18,473 bases of DNA from an uncultured Bacilli bacterium. Its GTDB lineage: Bacteria > Bacillota_I > Bacilli_A > RF39 > UBA660. Of this stretch, positions 7,918 to 14,805 are shown piece after piece. A model generated the notes under the pieces. It saw nothing but the letters and a program-made list of their open reading frames with translations, was not told the origin of the DNA and searched no databases. The stretch covers positions 1 to 18,473 of the forward strand of contig CAKPQS010000023.1 of NCBI GenBank assembly GCA_934179675.1, in the 5' to 3' direction. The number at the start of each line of letters is the position of its first letter. Position 1 is the stretch's first letter. The translations under genes were made by a program, and so were the position numbers.

Positions 7918-9180
7918 CTAACTAAACTCCTTTAATAAATCATCTATATTTTTTTGTTCTTCATCACTAGCACTTACAGACTCAATCTTTTGTTCAAACC
8001 AAGTAGGTTCTGATGAAACCCTAACTTTAGGCTTTCTTTTATTGTTCTCACTACGAGCAATTTTAATTGCATCCTCAGCAGTCATAATTCTAGATCTTTT
8101 CCATTGTGACGCTATTGCATCTATATAATTCATATTTAGTTTATTATCGGTTGTTTTCAAAACAAAATCAAGTAGTACATTTATAACTCCTGGCGCTAAA
8201 TCAATATCAACAGCTAAATGTTCTAATACTTTTAAATCTGTTTTAGATGGTTTTGTACCAATTTTAGAAGCTAAAAAATTATATGGACTAGTAGTTTCAA
8301 ACATATATATTAATTGAGCCATTTTACTATTATCACCAAGCGGTTTTCTTAAGTATTCCGGTTGACACTTAAATATTATATTAGGTAACCTTCCACTATT
8401 TTGGAATGTATAATATTTTCTAGCATTTTCCCTTATTTTTTCCTTATCAATAGCATTTTTTTCATTCAAAGACTGTTTAATAACTTCACTCATTGTTTCT
8501 AAATTAAAATCATAAATAAACGCTAATTTCAATAATAATTCTCTAGTATTCTTATTAACGCTTCTTAAGTTAAACATTTCACTTGGAATTGAAGCTAAAC
8601 ATTCTTCTAAATCAAATCCTATATCAAATGCTAAATTATTTGTACTTCTTGCCCTTAAATCAAGTGTACTATAATCTTTAGGATTACTACTAACCATAAA
8701 AACATCAGAAAATGATGAAGTCACTTCTTTATATTCCTTTAAACTAACAGATGGTATTTTAAAGCTTTTTATAATAATTTCATATTCTTTTTTGCCTACA
8801 TTACTTAATAATAATGTTGATAAAATAGGATTTGCAAAAAATTCATTAGGATACAAAGGAGAATATAATTCGTATATATATGAATTAATACTATCTTCTT
8901 TAACGTAAGTTCTAACTAACCCAATAGCTTCTAATTTTGCTTTGGCAAGTACAAATCCATCTATACTAAAACCTAACAAATTCATTAAATAATGATGTGT
9001 ATATTCTTCACTTGTAAATACCATTTTATCTAATTCTGACCACAAATTAAAATATAAACTAACAGCATCTGATCCAATTATAGGCTGGTAAAGTCGCATT
9101 AATATTTTTCTATCTTGATCATTAAAAATTGTTTTATTAATAACAACAAATTTATCAGCTGGTAAAATTGTGCTTTTCAT
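7918..9180 (-). CDS. dnaB: Replication initiation and membrane attachment protein DnaB (Bacilli type)
   Basis: This is the Gram-positive DnaB/DnaD-superfamily helicase co-loader, not the helicase. With DnaD and DnaI it brings the replicative helicase to oriC and restart sites. The 420-aa protein starts with the typical PADKFVVIN / LYQPIIGSDAVSLYF region (winged-helix domain, about 1-110). It ends with a DnaB_2-like helical domain containing the AIASQWKRSRIMTAEDA stretch (about 360-380) and an acidic tail. The ATG at 9180 follows AGGTGG. A TATAAT at 9215-9220 or a TTGTTA/TAATAT pair could be the promoter; neither is convincing. It is the first gene of the dnaB-dnaI-WG-like unit. Confidence 0.93.
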   Translation of the reverse strand: MKSTILPADKFVVINKTIFNDQDRKILMRLYQPIIGSDAVSLYFNLWSELDKMVFTSEEYTHHYLMNLLGFSIDGFVLAKAKLEAIGLVRTYVKEDSINSYIYELYSPLYPNEFFANPILSTLLLSNVGKKEYEIIIKSFKIPSVSLKEYKEVTSSFSDVFMVSSNPKDYSTLDLRARSTNNLAFDIGFDLEECLASIPSEMFNLRSVNKNTRELLLKLAFIYDFNLETMSEVIKQSLNEKNAIDKEKIRENARKYYTFQNSGRLPNIIFKCQPEYLRKPLGDNSKMAQLIYMFETTSPYNFLASKIGTKPSKTDLKVLEHLAVDIDLAPGVINVLLDFVLKTTDNKLNMNYIDAIASQWKRSRIMTAEDAIKIARSENNKRKPKVRVSSEPTWFEQKIESVSASDEEQKNIDDLLKEFS

Positions 9181-9228
9181 TCAAACCACCTAGAAATATA
9201 TTACCACAATTCTAATTATAATAACAAG

Positions 9229-9253
9229 AAAAAAAGCAAAAATATCTGCTTTT
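9229..9253 (-). terminator. Intrinsic terminator of rnc-yebC operon
   Basis: A 9-bp stem (AAAAGCAGA with TTTGCTTTT, one G-U pair, 4-nt loop) is followed by a T-rich tract on the minus strand, at the stop codon of the YebC-family gene. Confidence 0.8.
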
Positions 9254-9965
9254 ATAACTCAACATTATGATATACATTTGCAACATCATCTACTTCATCA
9301 AATAAATTTAAAGCTCTTTGGAAAAGTTCTAAATCTTCACCAGATATTTTAATTTTTTCTTTTGGTAGATATGCAACTTCATCAATATCAAAAACTATAT
9401 CTTTTTTATAATTACTAATTGCATCTTTAATTTTGTTGATATCATTAGGATTGCCATAAATAACAACTTCTTCACCATCATTTTCCATATCAATAAAAGG
9501 AACATCAGCATTTATTAAAGCTTCCATTGCCTCATCTAATGATAAATTCTTAAAACCTACAACTGATAAATTATCATACATATAAGCAACACTACCCATA
9601 GCACCCATTTTTAAATGACTTTTATTGATAACAGCTCTAACCTCACTAACACTTCTATTAACATTATCTGTTAAACATTCAACAAGCATAGTAGAACCTG
9701 CTGGACCAAATACTTCATAAGTCAAAACCTCATAATTTTCAGGTGATCCACTAGTAACTTTATCAATTGCTCTTTTAATAACATCACTTGGTACTTGTTC
9801 TTTTTTAGCCTTTTCTATTAGTCTTTTTAAACTAGGGTTTCCTTCTGGTGTAACCCCACCATTTTTAGCTGCTAAATATATTTCTTTAGCATACATTCCA
9901 TATAGTTTTCCTCTTGCAGCTCCTGTTTTAGCTTTGGCAGCTGCTATATTTGGAAATCTTCCCAT
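9252..9965 (-). CDS. YebC/PmpR-family protein, YeeN/YeeI type
   Basis: 237 aa, normal for the YebC/TACO1 family. Members have been reported as DNA-binding regulators and, for some, as factors that relieve ribosome stalling at difficult peptide sequences. The N-terminus MGRFPNIAAAKAKTGAARGK, without the AGHSKWANI opening of the main YebC branch, matches the YeeN/YeeI subgroup. Family blocks include LAAKNGG, NPSLKRLIEKAKKEQVPSDVI, RAIDKV, YEVFGPAGSTMLVE, TDNVNRSVSEVR and GAMGSVAYMYD. The ATG at 9965 follows AGGAGG with 7-nt spacing. It is the last gene of the rnc unit. Which of the two proposed functions applies cannot be told from sequence. Confidence 0.92.
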   Translation of the reverse strand: MGRFPNIAAAKAKTGAARGKLYGMYAKEIYLAAKNGGVTPEGNPSLKRLIEKAKKEQVPSDVIKRAIDKVTSGSPENYEVLTYEVFGPAGSTMLVECLTDNVNRSVSEVRAVINKSHLKMGAMGSVAYMYDNLSVVGFKNLSLDEAMEALINADVPFIDMENDGEEVVIYGNPNDINKIKDAISNYKKDIVFDIDEVAYLPKEKIKISGEDLELFQRALNLFDEVDDVANVYHNVEL

Positions 9966-9976
9966 ATTTTTTCCTC

Positions 9977-10294
9977 CTAAACATAAAAATCTTTAACTTT
10001 TTTTAATTCCAAACCTTTTTTATTCATTACTGTTTTATAAAATGATCTCACGATATTATTGTCTTTATATTTAGGATAACATTCAACTTCGACAGTTGTA
10101 TGATCATCATAACTAAATTTTATTTTGTCGCTAATCATTTCACCACATTTAACATATAAATCATAATCACCATTTTTTAAATCATATAATAAGGTATCAT
10201 CATTTTTAATTTCACCTAATTTAATATCATTTAAAAATATTTCAAATGGTATATTCATATCAACTAATTTATTTAACCTTTTTATTCTAAGCAT
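9977..10294 (-). CDS. Small hypothetical protein, PEGA-like beta fold
   Basis: 105 aa from the ATG at 10294. A GTG nine bases upstream (10303) is also in frame, but it lacks a well-spaced ribosome site. The central segment, FEIFLNDIKLGEI followed by LKNGDYDLYVKCG, alternates short strands and turns like PEGA-type or carboxypeptidase-regulatory-like domains; this is a guess from pattern only. No signal peptide is seen. The ATG overlaps the rnc stop codon by 8 nt and yebC follows after 11 nt, so it is translationally coupled inside the rnc operon. I do not recognise the family. Confidence 0.7.
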   Translation of the reverse strand: MLRIKRLNKLVDMNIPFEIFLNDIKLGEIKNDDTLLYDLKNGDYDLYVKCGEMISDKIKFSYDDHTTVEVECYPKYKDNNIVRSFYKTVMNKKGLELKKVKDFYV

Positions 10295-10943
10295 TTTTTG
10301 CACTCTTTTCTAAAGCTTCTTTAGCAGCTTCTTGTTCAGCTTTCTTTTTACTATTTCCAACACCAGTACCATATAATATTCCATCAATTCTAACTTCAAC
10401 CTCAAAGGTACGATCATGTGCTGGTCCTTCTTCACGAACAATAATATATTCCAAACTTTTTTTATCAGTTTGTACTAATTCTTGCAATTTAGTTTTATAA
10501 TCATGGAAAAATTCATAATTATTATTGATATATTTTATAATATTATCATTCAAATAATTACTTGTAAATTCTAATCCTTTATCCAAGTACATTGCACCAA
10601 TAAAAGCTTCAAATATATCAGCAACTATAGCTTTTCTATATTTACCACCATGTTCTTTTTCACCATGACCAAGTCTTAAATAATCATTCAAACCTAATTT
10701 AAGTGAATACTCATACAAAGCATCTTCACAAACATAACTTGATCGAAGTTTTGTCATTGTTCCTTCTTCATAATTAGTTTTTTTATACAAGTATTCACTC
10801 ATAATAAGTTCTAAAACAGCATCTCCTAAATATTCAAGTCTTTCATAACTGTTAACATTCTTTTCATTTGCATAAGAAGTATGGGTAAATGCTTCAAGAT
10901 ATAAATTTTTATTTTTAGTTTTAATTCCTAATTTTTCAAACAT
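10287..10943 (-). CDS. rnc: Ribonuclease III
   Basis: Cleaves double-stranded RNA, including rRNA precursors and structured mRNAs, in the cytoplasm. At 218 aa it has the endonuclease signature ERLEYLGDAVLEL (about 34-46) with the metal-binding acidic residues. A second acidic block, DIFEAFIGAMYLD, follows, and a C-terminal dsRNA-binding domain (about 148-215) contains KTKLQELVQ and GTGVGNSKKKAEQEAAKEAL. The start follows AGAGGTG. In many Bacillota rnc lies next to smc and ftsY; here it heads a different unit (small protein, YeeN-type YebC). Confidence 0.95.
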   Translation of the reverse strand: MFEKLGIKTKNKNLYLEAFTHTSYANEKNVNSYERLEYLGDAVLELIMSEYLYKKTNYEEGTMTKLRSSYVCEDALYEYSLKLGLNDYLRLGHGEKEHGGKYRKAIVADIFEAFIGAMYLDKGLEFTSNYLNDNIIKYINNNYEFFHDYKTKLQELVQTDKKSLEYIIVREEGPAHDRTFEVEVRIDGILYGTGVGNSKKKAEQEAAKEALEKSAKNA

Positions 10944-10963
10944 CCTCTCACCTCTTCATATAT

Positions 10964-10992
10964 ATTGTACACGATTTTTTATTACTTTACAA
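10964..10992 (-). promoter_or_regulatory. Promoter of the rnc operon
   Basis: -35 TTGTAA (10992-10987), exactly 17 nt, -10 TACAAT (10969-10964). It is the same -35 hexamer as the prfB promoter. It points away from the promoter at 10999-11027. Confidence 0.72.
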
Positions 10993-10998
10993 TTACCA

Positions 10999-11027
10999 TT
11001 TACTTTTTTTATCCAAAATGATACAAT
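10999..11027 (+). promoter_or_regulatory. Promoter of the ZnuA-like lipoprotein gene
   Basis: -35 TTTACT, 17-nt spacer, extended -10 TGATACAAT (11019-11027). The expected start of transcription is only about 9 nt before the ATG, so the leader holds little more than GGTGAT. It is back to back with the rnc promoter, with six bases between the two -35 elements. Confidence 0.65.
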
Positions 11028-11042
11028 ATTTTTGGTGATTAT

Positions 11043-11900
11043 ATGAAAAAAATAATAATTTTTTTAATTATTTTATGTACTTTAACAGGATGTCTTAAAA
11101 GAGATACAATGGAAGGAATTGAAATATATACAACCGTTTATCCACTTGAATATATAACGAATAGATTGTATGGCGATAATAGTACCATTAAAAGTATTTA
11201 TCCAAATGGAATTGATCCATTTACATATCCAAGTTTAACTGAAAAACAATTATCTGACTATAGTGCCGCTAGTCTATATATATTTAATGGTCTAACATCA
11301 GAAAAAGATTATGTTGTACCACTATTCAATAATAATAAAAACTTAAAAATTATAAATGCTTCTTTAAGTATGAAAACAAGCTATGGAAATGAAGAATTAT
11401 GGCTTGACCCTTCTAATTTTTTACAATTAACCCAAAATATTAGAAATGGTTTCGAAGAATATATTAGTAATTATTACTTACTTGAAGAAATAAAACAAAA
11501 TTATGAAAGTTTAAAACTTGAAGTTTCTAAATTAGATGCCAATTTAACAGTAATAGGAACTAATGCCGATTTTAATACAATTGTTGTAACAGATGATTTA
11601 TTCCTTTTCTTAAAAAAATATAATATTAATGTTTTATCATTGGATAAAGACACTTTAACAAATAAAACATTAAATGATGTAAAATCATTAATGAGCGAAG
11701 AAAAAATAAGCTACATATTTGCCCGTAAAGATGAAGAATTAAGTGATGAAGTAAAAGCTTTAGTAGAAGAATATAATATCGAAGTAGTATATATACATAC
11801 ACTTTCTAACTTAACTAATGAAGAAAAAGAAAATGGCTCAACATATTTAACAATAATGAATGAAAATATTGAAAAATTAAAAAATGAGTTATATAATTAA
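11043..11900 (+). CDS. ZnuA/TroA-family (cluster A-I) substrate-binding lipoprotein, atypical ligands
   Basis: 285 aa. A lipoprotein signal peptide with lipobox LTGC (Cys17) shows it is membrane-anchored outside the cell. The remainder follows the ZnuA/AdcA/TroA fold: TTVYPLEYITNRLYGD, SIYPNGIDPFTYPSLTE, LYIFNG, LWLDP, VVTDDLFLFLKKY and a C-terminal lobe ending near VYIHTLSNL. By eye the positions of the metal ligands are changed: Phe60, Glu118 and Asp184 where His is usual, and His252 where Asp is usual. No ABC permease or ATPase gene is adjacent. It may have changed substrate, or become an accessory protein. Family assignment is good; zinc binding is doubtful. Confidence 0.8.
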   Translation: MKKIIIFLIILCTLTGCLKRDTMEGIEIYTTVYPLEYITNRLYGDNSTIKSIYPNGIDPFTYPSLTEKQLSDYSAASLYIFNGLTSEKDYVVPLFNNNKNLKIINASLSMKTSYGNEELWLDPSNFLQLTQNIRNGFEEYISNYYLLEEIKQNYESLKLEVSKLDANLTVIGTNADFNTIVVTDDLFLFLKKYNINVLSLDKDTLTNKTLNDVKSLMSEEKISYIFARKDEELSDEVKALVEEYNIEVVYIHTLSNLTNEEKENGSTYLTIMNENIEKLKNELYN

Positions 11901-11906
11901 TTTTTA

Positions 11907-11935
11907 TTGACATATAAAAAAAATTAATGTAAAAT
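11907..11935 (+). promoter_or_regulatory. Promoter of tRNA-Ser
   Basis: Perfect -35 TTGACA (11907-11912), 17-nt spacer, -10 TAAAAT (11930-11935). Transcription would start near 11942, about 9 nt before the tRNA. Confidence 0.78.
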
Positions 11936-11950
11936 TATAAATGTGGTCTT

Positions 11951-12041
11951 GGAGTAGTACTCAAGAGGCTGAAGAGGCGCCCCTGCTAAGGGTGTAGACC
12001 GGGCAACTGGTGCGAGGGTTCAAATCCCTCCTGCTCCGCCA
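11951..12041 (+). tRNA. tRNA-Ser (anticodon GCU)
   Basis: A long-variable-arm tRNA of 91 nt including an encoded CCA. The acceptor stem is GGAGTAG with CTGCTCC (one G-U pair). The anticodon loop CTGCTAA gives GCT at 11985-11987, reading AGC and AGU serine codons. The TpsiC arm is GAGGGTTCAAATCCCTC, with the discriminator G before CCA. It has its own promoter and terminator. Confidence 0.97.
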
Positions 12042-12058
12042 TTTATTTTATAAAACAT

Positions 12059-12084
12059 ATAATGGATTAAACCATTATTTTTTT
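12059..12084 (+). terminator. Intrinsic terminator of tRNA-Ser
   Basis: A 7-bp stem ATAATGG / CCATTAT with a 6-nt loop is followed by a run of T, about 20 nt after the tRNA CCA. Confidence 0.8.
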
Positions 12085-12087
12085 ATT

Positions 12088-12112
12088 AAAAAAAACTATT
12101 CATAAGAATAGT
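12088..12112 (-). terminator. Intrinsic terminator of the 13759-12115 operon
   Basis: A perfect 7-bp stem ACTATTC / GAATAGT with a 4-nt loop is followed by eight T on the minus strand, just after the transporter stop codon. It faces the tRNA terminator. Confidence 0.86.
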
Positions 12113-12114
12113 CA

Positions 12115-13242
12115 TTAAAAATATAAAAATGAAATAATTAAATATACAAACAATAACATAACAATTATATAATAATTGTTTATTTTTTTGCCTTTAAAAT
12201 AACCTAACATTGAACCAAAATAAGTAATATATATTAAAGGCATACTTATTAAATTAGTATTAAAAACAATATAAGGAATAAATAAGCATATAAAATAAAA
12301 AACAAATACAGGATTAAACATTAAAGCTAAAATAAACGAAACAACTAAAAATATTGTATAAATTAACCAACTTGAATTTACATATATAGGTATAATAGAA
12401 ATAAAATTCATTTTTTTAAATAAAAATATATATATAAACATTAAAGCATACAAAATTATACTTGTAAAATCAATTTTTTCTAGTTTTTTATTTTTATAAA
12501 TGCCAATAATTAAACATAATATTGAAACTATTCCACCTAAATATTTAATATTTAATATTGAAGATAATATTAATAATACAACCATTACTAAAAATAAATA
12601 TATATTAAATTTATCTTTTATTTCAATATCAATAGCATTTCCCATAAATTCCTCATCTTTTATTGATAAATTTATAATAAATAATTCAATACAAAACAAA
12701 GATAAAAAAATTATGAATATGCCTATTCTACTATCATAAAAGAAAAAATCTAAAAAATTCATTCCTAAATAAGAAGAAATAATAATATTTTCTGTTGATC
12801 CAATTAAAGTACTCATACTTCCTAATAAAGAAGATAATATTATAGATTTCATTAATAATGTATATTTAATATTATTTTTTTTAATAATTTCTTCTATACA
12901 AGGCACTAAAAAAGCAATCAAAACATAATTATTAATCACACCAGATATAATAAAAGTAAATATGCAAAGTGAAAAAATTAATTTTTTATATGTACCTACT
13001 CTATCAACAATTAAATTAATAAAATAATTCAAAATATTTGTTTTAATTAGCACTTTACTCATACCATAAGTACCAAATAATATCATTAAAGAATTAATAT
13101 CAATACTTTGTAAAATATCAATTGGAAAATAATTATTTAATAAGATATAACCAATACCCGCTAATAATAATATAATTGCAAGTATTTTGTTTTTTACTAA
13201 AGCTGCTAAACCATATAGGCTAGCCATAATTGTTTCATACAT
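12115..13242 (-). CDS. Ion-transporter (ArsB/NhaD/CitM-type) membrane protein
   Basis: 375 aa, almost entirely hydrophobic, with about ten predicted membrane segments. The stretch LGSMSTLIGSTENIIISSYLGMNFLDF (about 140-165) matches the re-entrant signature (T-x-I-G-x-x-x-N-I-hydrophobic) of the Ion Transporter superfamily, which includes arsenite, Na+/H+ and dicarboxylate carriers. SGVINNYVLIAFLVP resembles the family's earlier re-entrant loop. It is somewhat shorter than usual for the superfamily. The substrate cannot be told. The start at 13242 follows AGGTGA and lies 8 nt past the upstream gene's stop, so the two are one operon. Confidence 0.75.
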   Translation of the reverse strand: MYETIMASLYGLAALVKNKILAIILLLAGIGYILLNNYFPIDILQSIDINSLMILFGTYGMSKVLIKTNILNYFINLIVDRVGTYKKLIFSLCIFTFIISGVINNYVLIAFLVPCIEEIIKKNNIKYTLLMKSIILSSLLGSMSTLIGSTENIIISSYLGMNFLDFFFYDSRIGIFIIFLSLFCIELFIINLSIKDEEFMGNAIDIEIKDKFNIYLFLVMVVLLILSSILNIKYLGGIVSILCLIIGIYKNKKLEKIDFTSIILYALMFIYIFLFKKMNFISIIPIYVNSSWLIYTIFLVVSFILALMFNPVFVFYFICLFIPYIVFNTNLISMPLIYITYFGSMLGYFKGKKINNYYIIVMLLFVYLIISFLYF

Positions 13243-13249
13243 ATTTCAC

Positions 13250-13759
13250 CTAAAATATTTTCCCAATTAAACCAAATGAAATAATCATCATAATAATACT
13301 TGCCATAAATACACCAAGCAAAATCGCTAAAAAAGATTTTTTCTTATCCATATCTAATAAACTAGCAACTAAAGCCCCTGTCCAAGCACCTGTTCCCGGT
13401 AGAGGAACACCAACAAATATTACTAATCCCCAAAAGCCATACTTTTCAATTGAAGTTCTATTTTTATCAACTTTTTTATCTAGCCAATCAGTAATTTTTT
13501 TTAAACTTTTTTTATTTCTCATCCAATTAATAATTTTTTTTATAAACCATAAAATAAATGGTATTGGTAATACATTACCTACTATACTAATTATATAACT
13601 TTGCCAAGGATCCAATTTTAAAAGCGAAGCTGCAATTAAACCTCCTCTTAACTCTAATATTGGCATTAATGATATAAGAAAAACAATTAATTGTTTGCCA
13701 CCAACTATCATATTTCCACCAAATAGTCCTACTATACCTTTTACTATTTTATCAACCAC
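13250..13759 (-). CDS. Small multidrug export-family membrane protein (COG2426)
   Basis: 169 aa from the GTG at 13759. The family is named small multidrug export protein, but its real substrate is poorly known. The segments LISLMPILELRGGLIAASLL, SIVGNVLPIPFILWFIK and GVPLPGTGAWTGALVASLLD are the hallmark blocks, with four or more membrane helices. I prefer GTG 13759 because the ribosome site AGAGGTGA (13772-13765) is 5 nt before it; a GTG at 13768 lies inside that site. It is the first gene of the operon with the transporter. Confidence 0.85.
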   Translation of the reverse strand: MVDKIVKGIVGLFGGNMIVGGKQLIVFLISLMPILELRGGLIAASLLKLDPWQSYIISIVGNVLPIPFILWFIKKIINWMRNKKSLKKITDWLDKKVDKNRTSIEKYGFWGLVIFVGVPLPGTGAWTGALVASLLDMDKKKSFLAILLGVFMASIIMMIISFGLIGKIF

Positions 13760-13779
13760 AATTCTCACCTCTATTATCT

Positions 13780-13808
13780 ATAATATCATATTTATTTTTT
13801 TTTGAAAA
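13780..13808 (-). promoter_or_regulatory. Promoter of the membrane operon
   Basis: -35 TTTTCA (13808-13803), 17-nt spacer, extended -10 TGATATTAT (13788-13780). The leader before GTG 13759 would be about 14 nt. It abuts the terminator of the 6S RNA gene. Confidence 0.5.
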
Positions 13809-13835
13809 GAAAAAAAATGTGCAATGCACATTTTT
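13806..13835 (-). terminator. Terminator of the 6S RNA gene
   Basis: AAAAATGTGC pairs with GCACATTTTT around a 3-nt loop and is followed on the minus strand by a T-rich tract. The plus-strand copy also ends in T, so it could work in both directions. Confidence 0.75.
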
Positions 13836-14009
13836 ATCTTATGTTTATCTAAAGTGAGCTTTCTAGGATAAAACCCAGTTTCAAAGTGGGCATTACATTG
13901 TAAATTTTAGGATTCTCAATATAAAGCAAAGAGCGTTCAACACCATTTACAAATTAAATTCCCAATGTCATATTTTGTAGATTTATTATATTAACTCTAC
14001 CTTTAGACA
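13806..14009 (-). ncRNA. ssrS: 6S RNA
   Basis: A roughly 200-nt transcript without an open frame, bounded by its own promoter and terminator. The 5' end GUCUAAAG (14008-14001) pairs over 8 bp with CUUUAGAU near the 3' end (13854-13847), giving the closed rod with internal bubbles typical of 6S. The 3' half lines up by eye with E. coli 6S RNA in order and spacing: GGUG, GCUC, GAGAA, CCU-AAAA, CAC-UUGAA and GGGUU-A. 6S RNA mimics an open promoter and sequesters housekeeping-sigma RNA polymerase in stationary phase. The exact 5' end is inferred from the -10. rnpB, tmRNA and SRP RNA signatures are absent. Confidence 0.82.
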
Positions 14010-14014
14010 TTTCC

Positions 14015-14043
14015 ATTGTATCATAATTTTTTTATATAAGCAA
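14015..14043 (-). promoter_or_regulatory. Promoter of the 6S RNA gene
   Basis: -35 TTGCTT (14043-14038), 17-nt spacer, extended -10 TGATACAAT (14023-14015). The predicted start at about 14008 coincides with the first base of the closing stem. Confidence 0.62.
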
Positions 14044-14126
14044 CTGATTTTTTTACTTTACACTTATACCTTTACATTTAATAATTAAAACAATAAAACA
14101 TAATATAATTAATTTAACAAATTTAG

Positions 14127-14156
14127 TTGATATATAAAAGCATAATATGCTATTAT
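14127..14156 (+). promoter_or_regulatory. Promoter of the nuclease-like ORF
   Basis: -35 TTGATA, 18-nt spacer, extended -10 TGCTATTAT (14148-14156). A short palindrome, AGCATAATATGCT (14139-14151), lies in the spacer and overlaps the -10, a plausible operator position. It predicts a leader of about 125 nt, far longer than other leaders in this window. Confidence 0.5.
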
Positions 14157-14162
14157 TAGACC

Positions 14163-14287
14163 ATGTTAATTTCCGTCATATACATTAACATATTTACATT
14201 TATAACGATAATTTATATTTTGAGGCGGAAAAATATATCTATTCGAGTATACTTCATAAGGAGTATCCTTTTTTAAGGAGGTAAAGA
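14163..14287 (+). promoter_or_regulatory. Structured 5' leader with competing hairpins
   Basis: TGTTAAT (14164-14170) pairs with ATTAACA (14184-14190), and TTTCCG (14170-14175) can pair with CGGAAA (14226-14231). Near the end, AAGGA-GTA-TCCTT followed by T forms a terminator-like hairpin. Its second arm TCCTT can instead pair across TTTT with AAGGA of the ribosome site (AAGGAGG, 14275-14281). These two pairings exclude each other. Regulation by attenuation or ribosome-site masking is an inference; no known riboswitch motif was recognised. Confidence 0.4.
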
Positions 14288-14635
14288 ATGAATGGTGGTT
14301 ATCAAAATGAAAAAGTCTTTGTAAATTTATTTAATAAAAAATACTTATATGAATTAGATAATAAAGCACAAGATTTATTAAAAGATTTATTTGAAAATGA
14401 AATAGATAATTCAGAACCAATAAAAGCATGGAAAAATAAAGCAGTTCAAAAAGCAGATATTTTTATAAAATATAAAAATTACATAAAAGGAATTAGTATT
14501 AAATCAGGACATAATAATTCTATACATCATGAACAAATACAAGAATTTGAAAGATATTTAGCAAAATTAAAAATACCATATAAAGTAATCAACAAATATA
14601 TTGGTTATCATTATGGGTATGAAAAAACACCATGA
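14288..14635 (+). CDS. Small nuclease-like hypothetical protein (possible PD-(D/E)XK core)
   Basis: 115 aa, excellent ribosome site AAGGAGG 6 nt before the ATG. The pattern AVQKADIFIKYKNYIKGISIKSG (about residues 51-74) puts an Asp before one strand and an S-x-K motif in the next strand. It is followed by HNNSIHHEQIQEF. This resembles PD-(D/E)XK restriction-type cores, but the usual E of E-x-K is Ser and no assignment is certain. It is shorter than typical nucleases. Its last codons (YEKTP, stop 14633-14635) lie inside repeat copy A, so the element may have truncated a longer gene. It is alone on the plus strand. Confidence 0.6.
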   Translation: MNGGYQNEKVFVNLFNKKYLYELDNKAQDLLKDLFENEIDNSEPIKAWKNKAVQKADIFIKYKNYIKGISIKSGHNNSIHHEQIQEFERYLAKLKIPYKVINKYIGYHYGYEKTP

Positions 14636-14690
14636 ATGGTGTGCGTTTCATTTGGAACGAGTGTCGTAGTTATCTACATCTCTTTTCCAA
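14619..14690 (+). repeat. Dispersed structured repeat, copy A
   Basis: A 72-nt element about 90% identical (counted by eye) to copy B at 18132-18202. Hairpin 1: ATGAAA...TTTCAT enclosing ACACCAT-GA-ATGGTGT. Hairpin 2: TTGGAA (14652-14657) with TTCCAA (14685-14690), enclosing GTAG-TTAT-CTAC (14666-14677). A third stem follows the copy, CAACGAAAG (14691-14699) with CTTCCGTTG (14712-14720), one mismatch; it is not clearly kept in copy B. The stop codon of the preceding ORF is in the loop of hairpin 1. The remaining bases to 14805 hold only the TTACAAT/ATTGTAA inverted repeat and the direct repeat at 14789-14803. Confidence 0.85.
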
Positions 14691-14788
14691 CAACGAAAGC
14701 GTACATATAATCTTCCGTTGCTACTAATAATATGCCACGTTTTAAGTGTTTATGGAATAGATTTTAGTTAGTTTTACAATCTTTCGCT

Positions 14789-14803
14789 TAAATTGTAATT
14801 TGT
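14789..14803 (+). repeat. 15-bp direct repeat, left copy
   Basis: TAAATTGTAATTTGT, identical to 15606-15620. The pair brackets the CPBP protease gene. Upstream TTACAAT (14774-14780) forms an inverted repeat with ATTGTAA inside this copy. Confidence 0.7.
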
Positions 14804-14805
14804 AA

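Noticed and set aside
11895..11927. AATTAATTTTT...AAAAATTAAT inverted repeat as the lipoprotein terminator
   Set aside because: It is pure A/T, has no following T-run and overlaps the tRNA promoter, so it is more likely compositional.
14619..14690. Retron msr/msd or type III toxin-antitoxin RNA
   Set aside because: No reverse transcriptase or ToxN-like gene in the window, and the element is not tandemly repeated upstream of a toxin.
14619..14720. Integron attC site or CRISPR repeat
   Set aside because: No RYYYAAC/GTTRRRY core sites, no integrase gene, and only two copies far apart with no spacer array.
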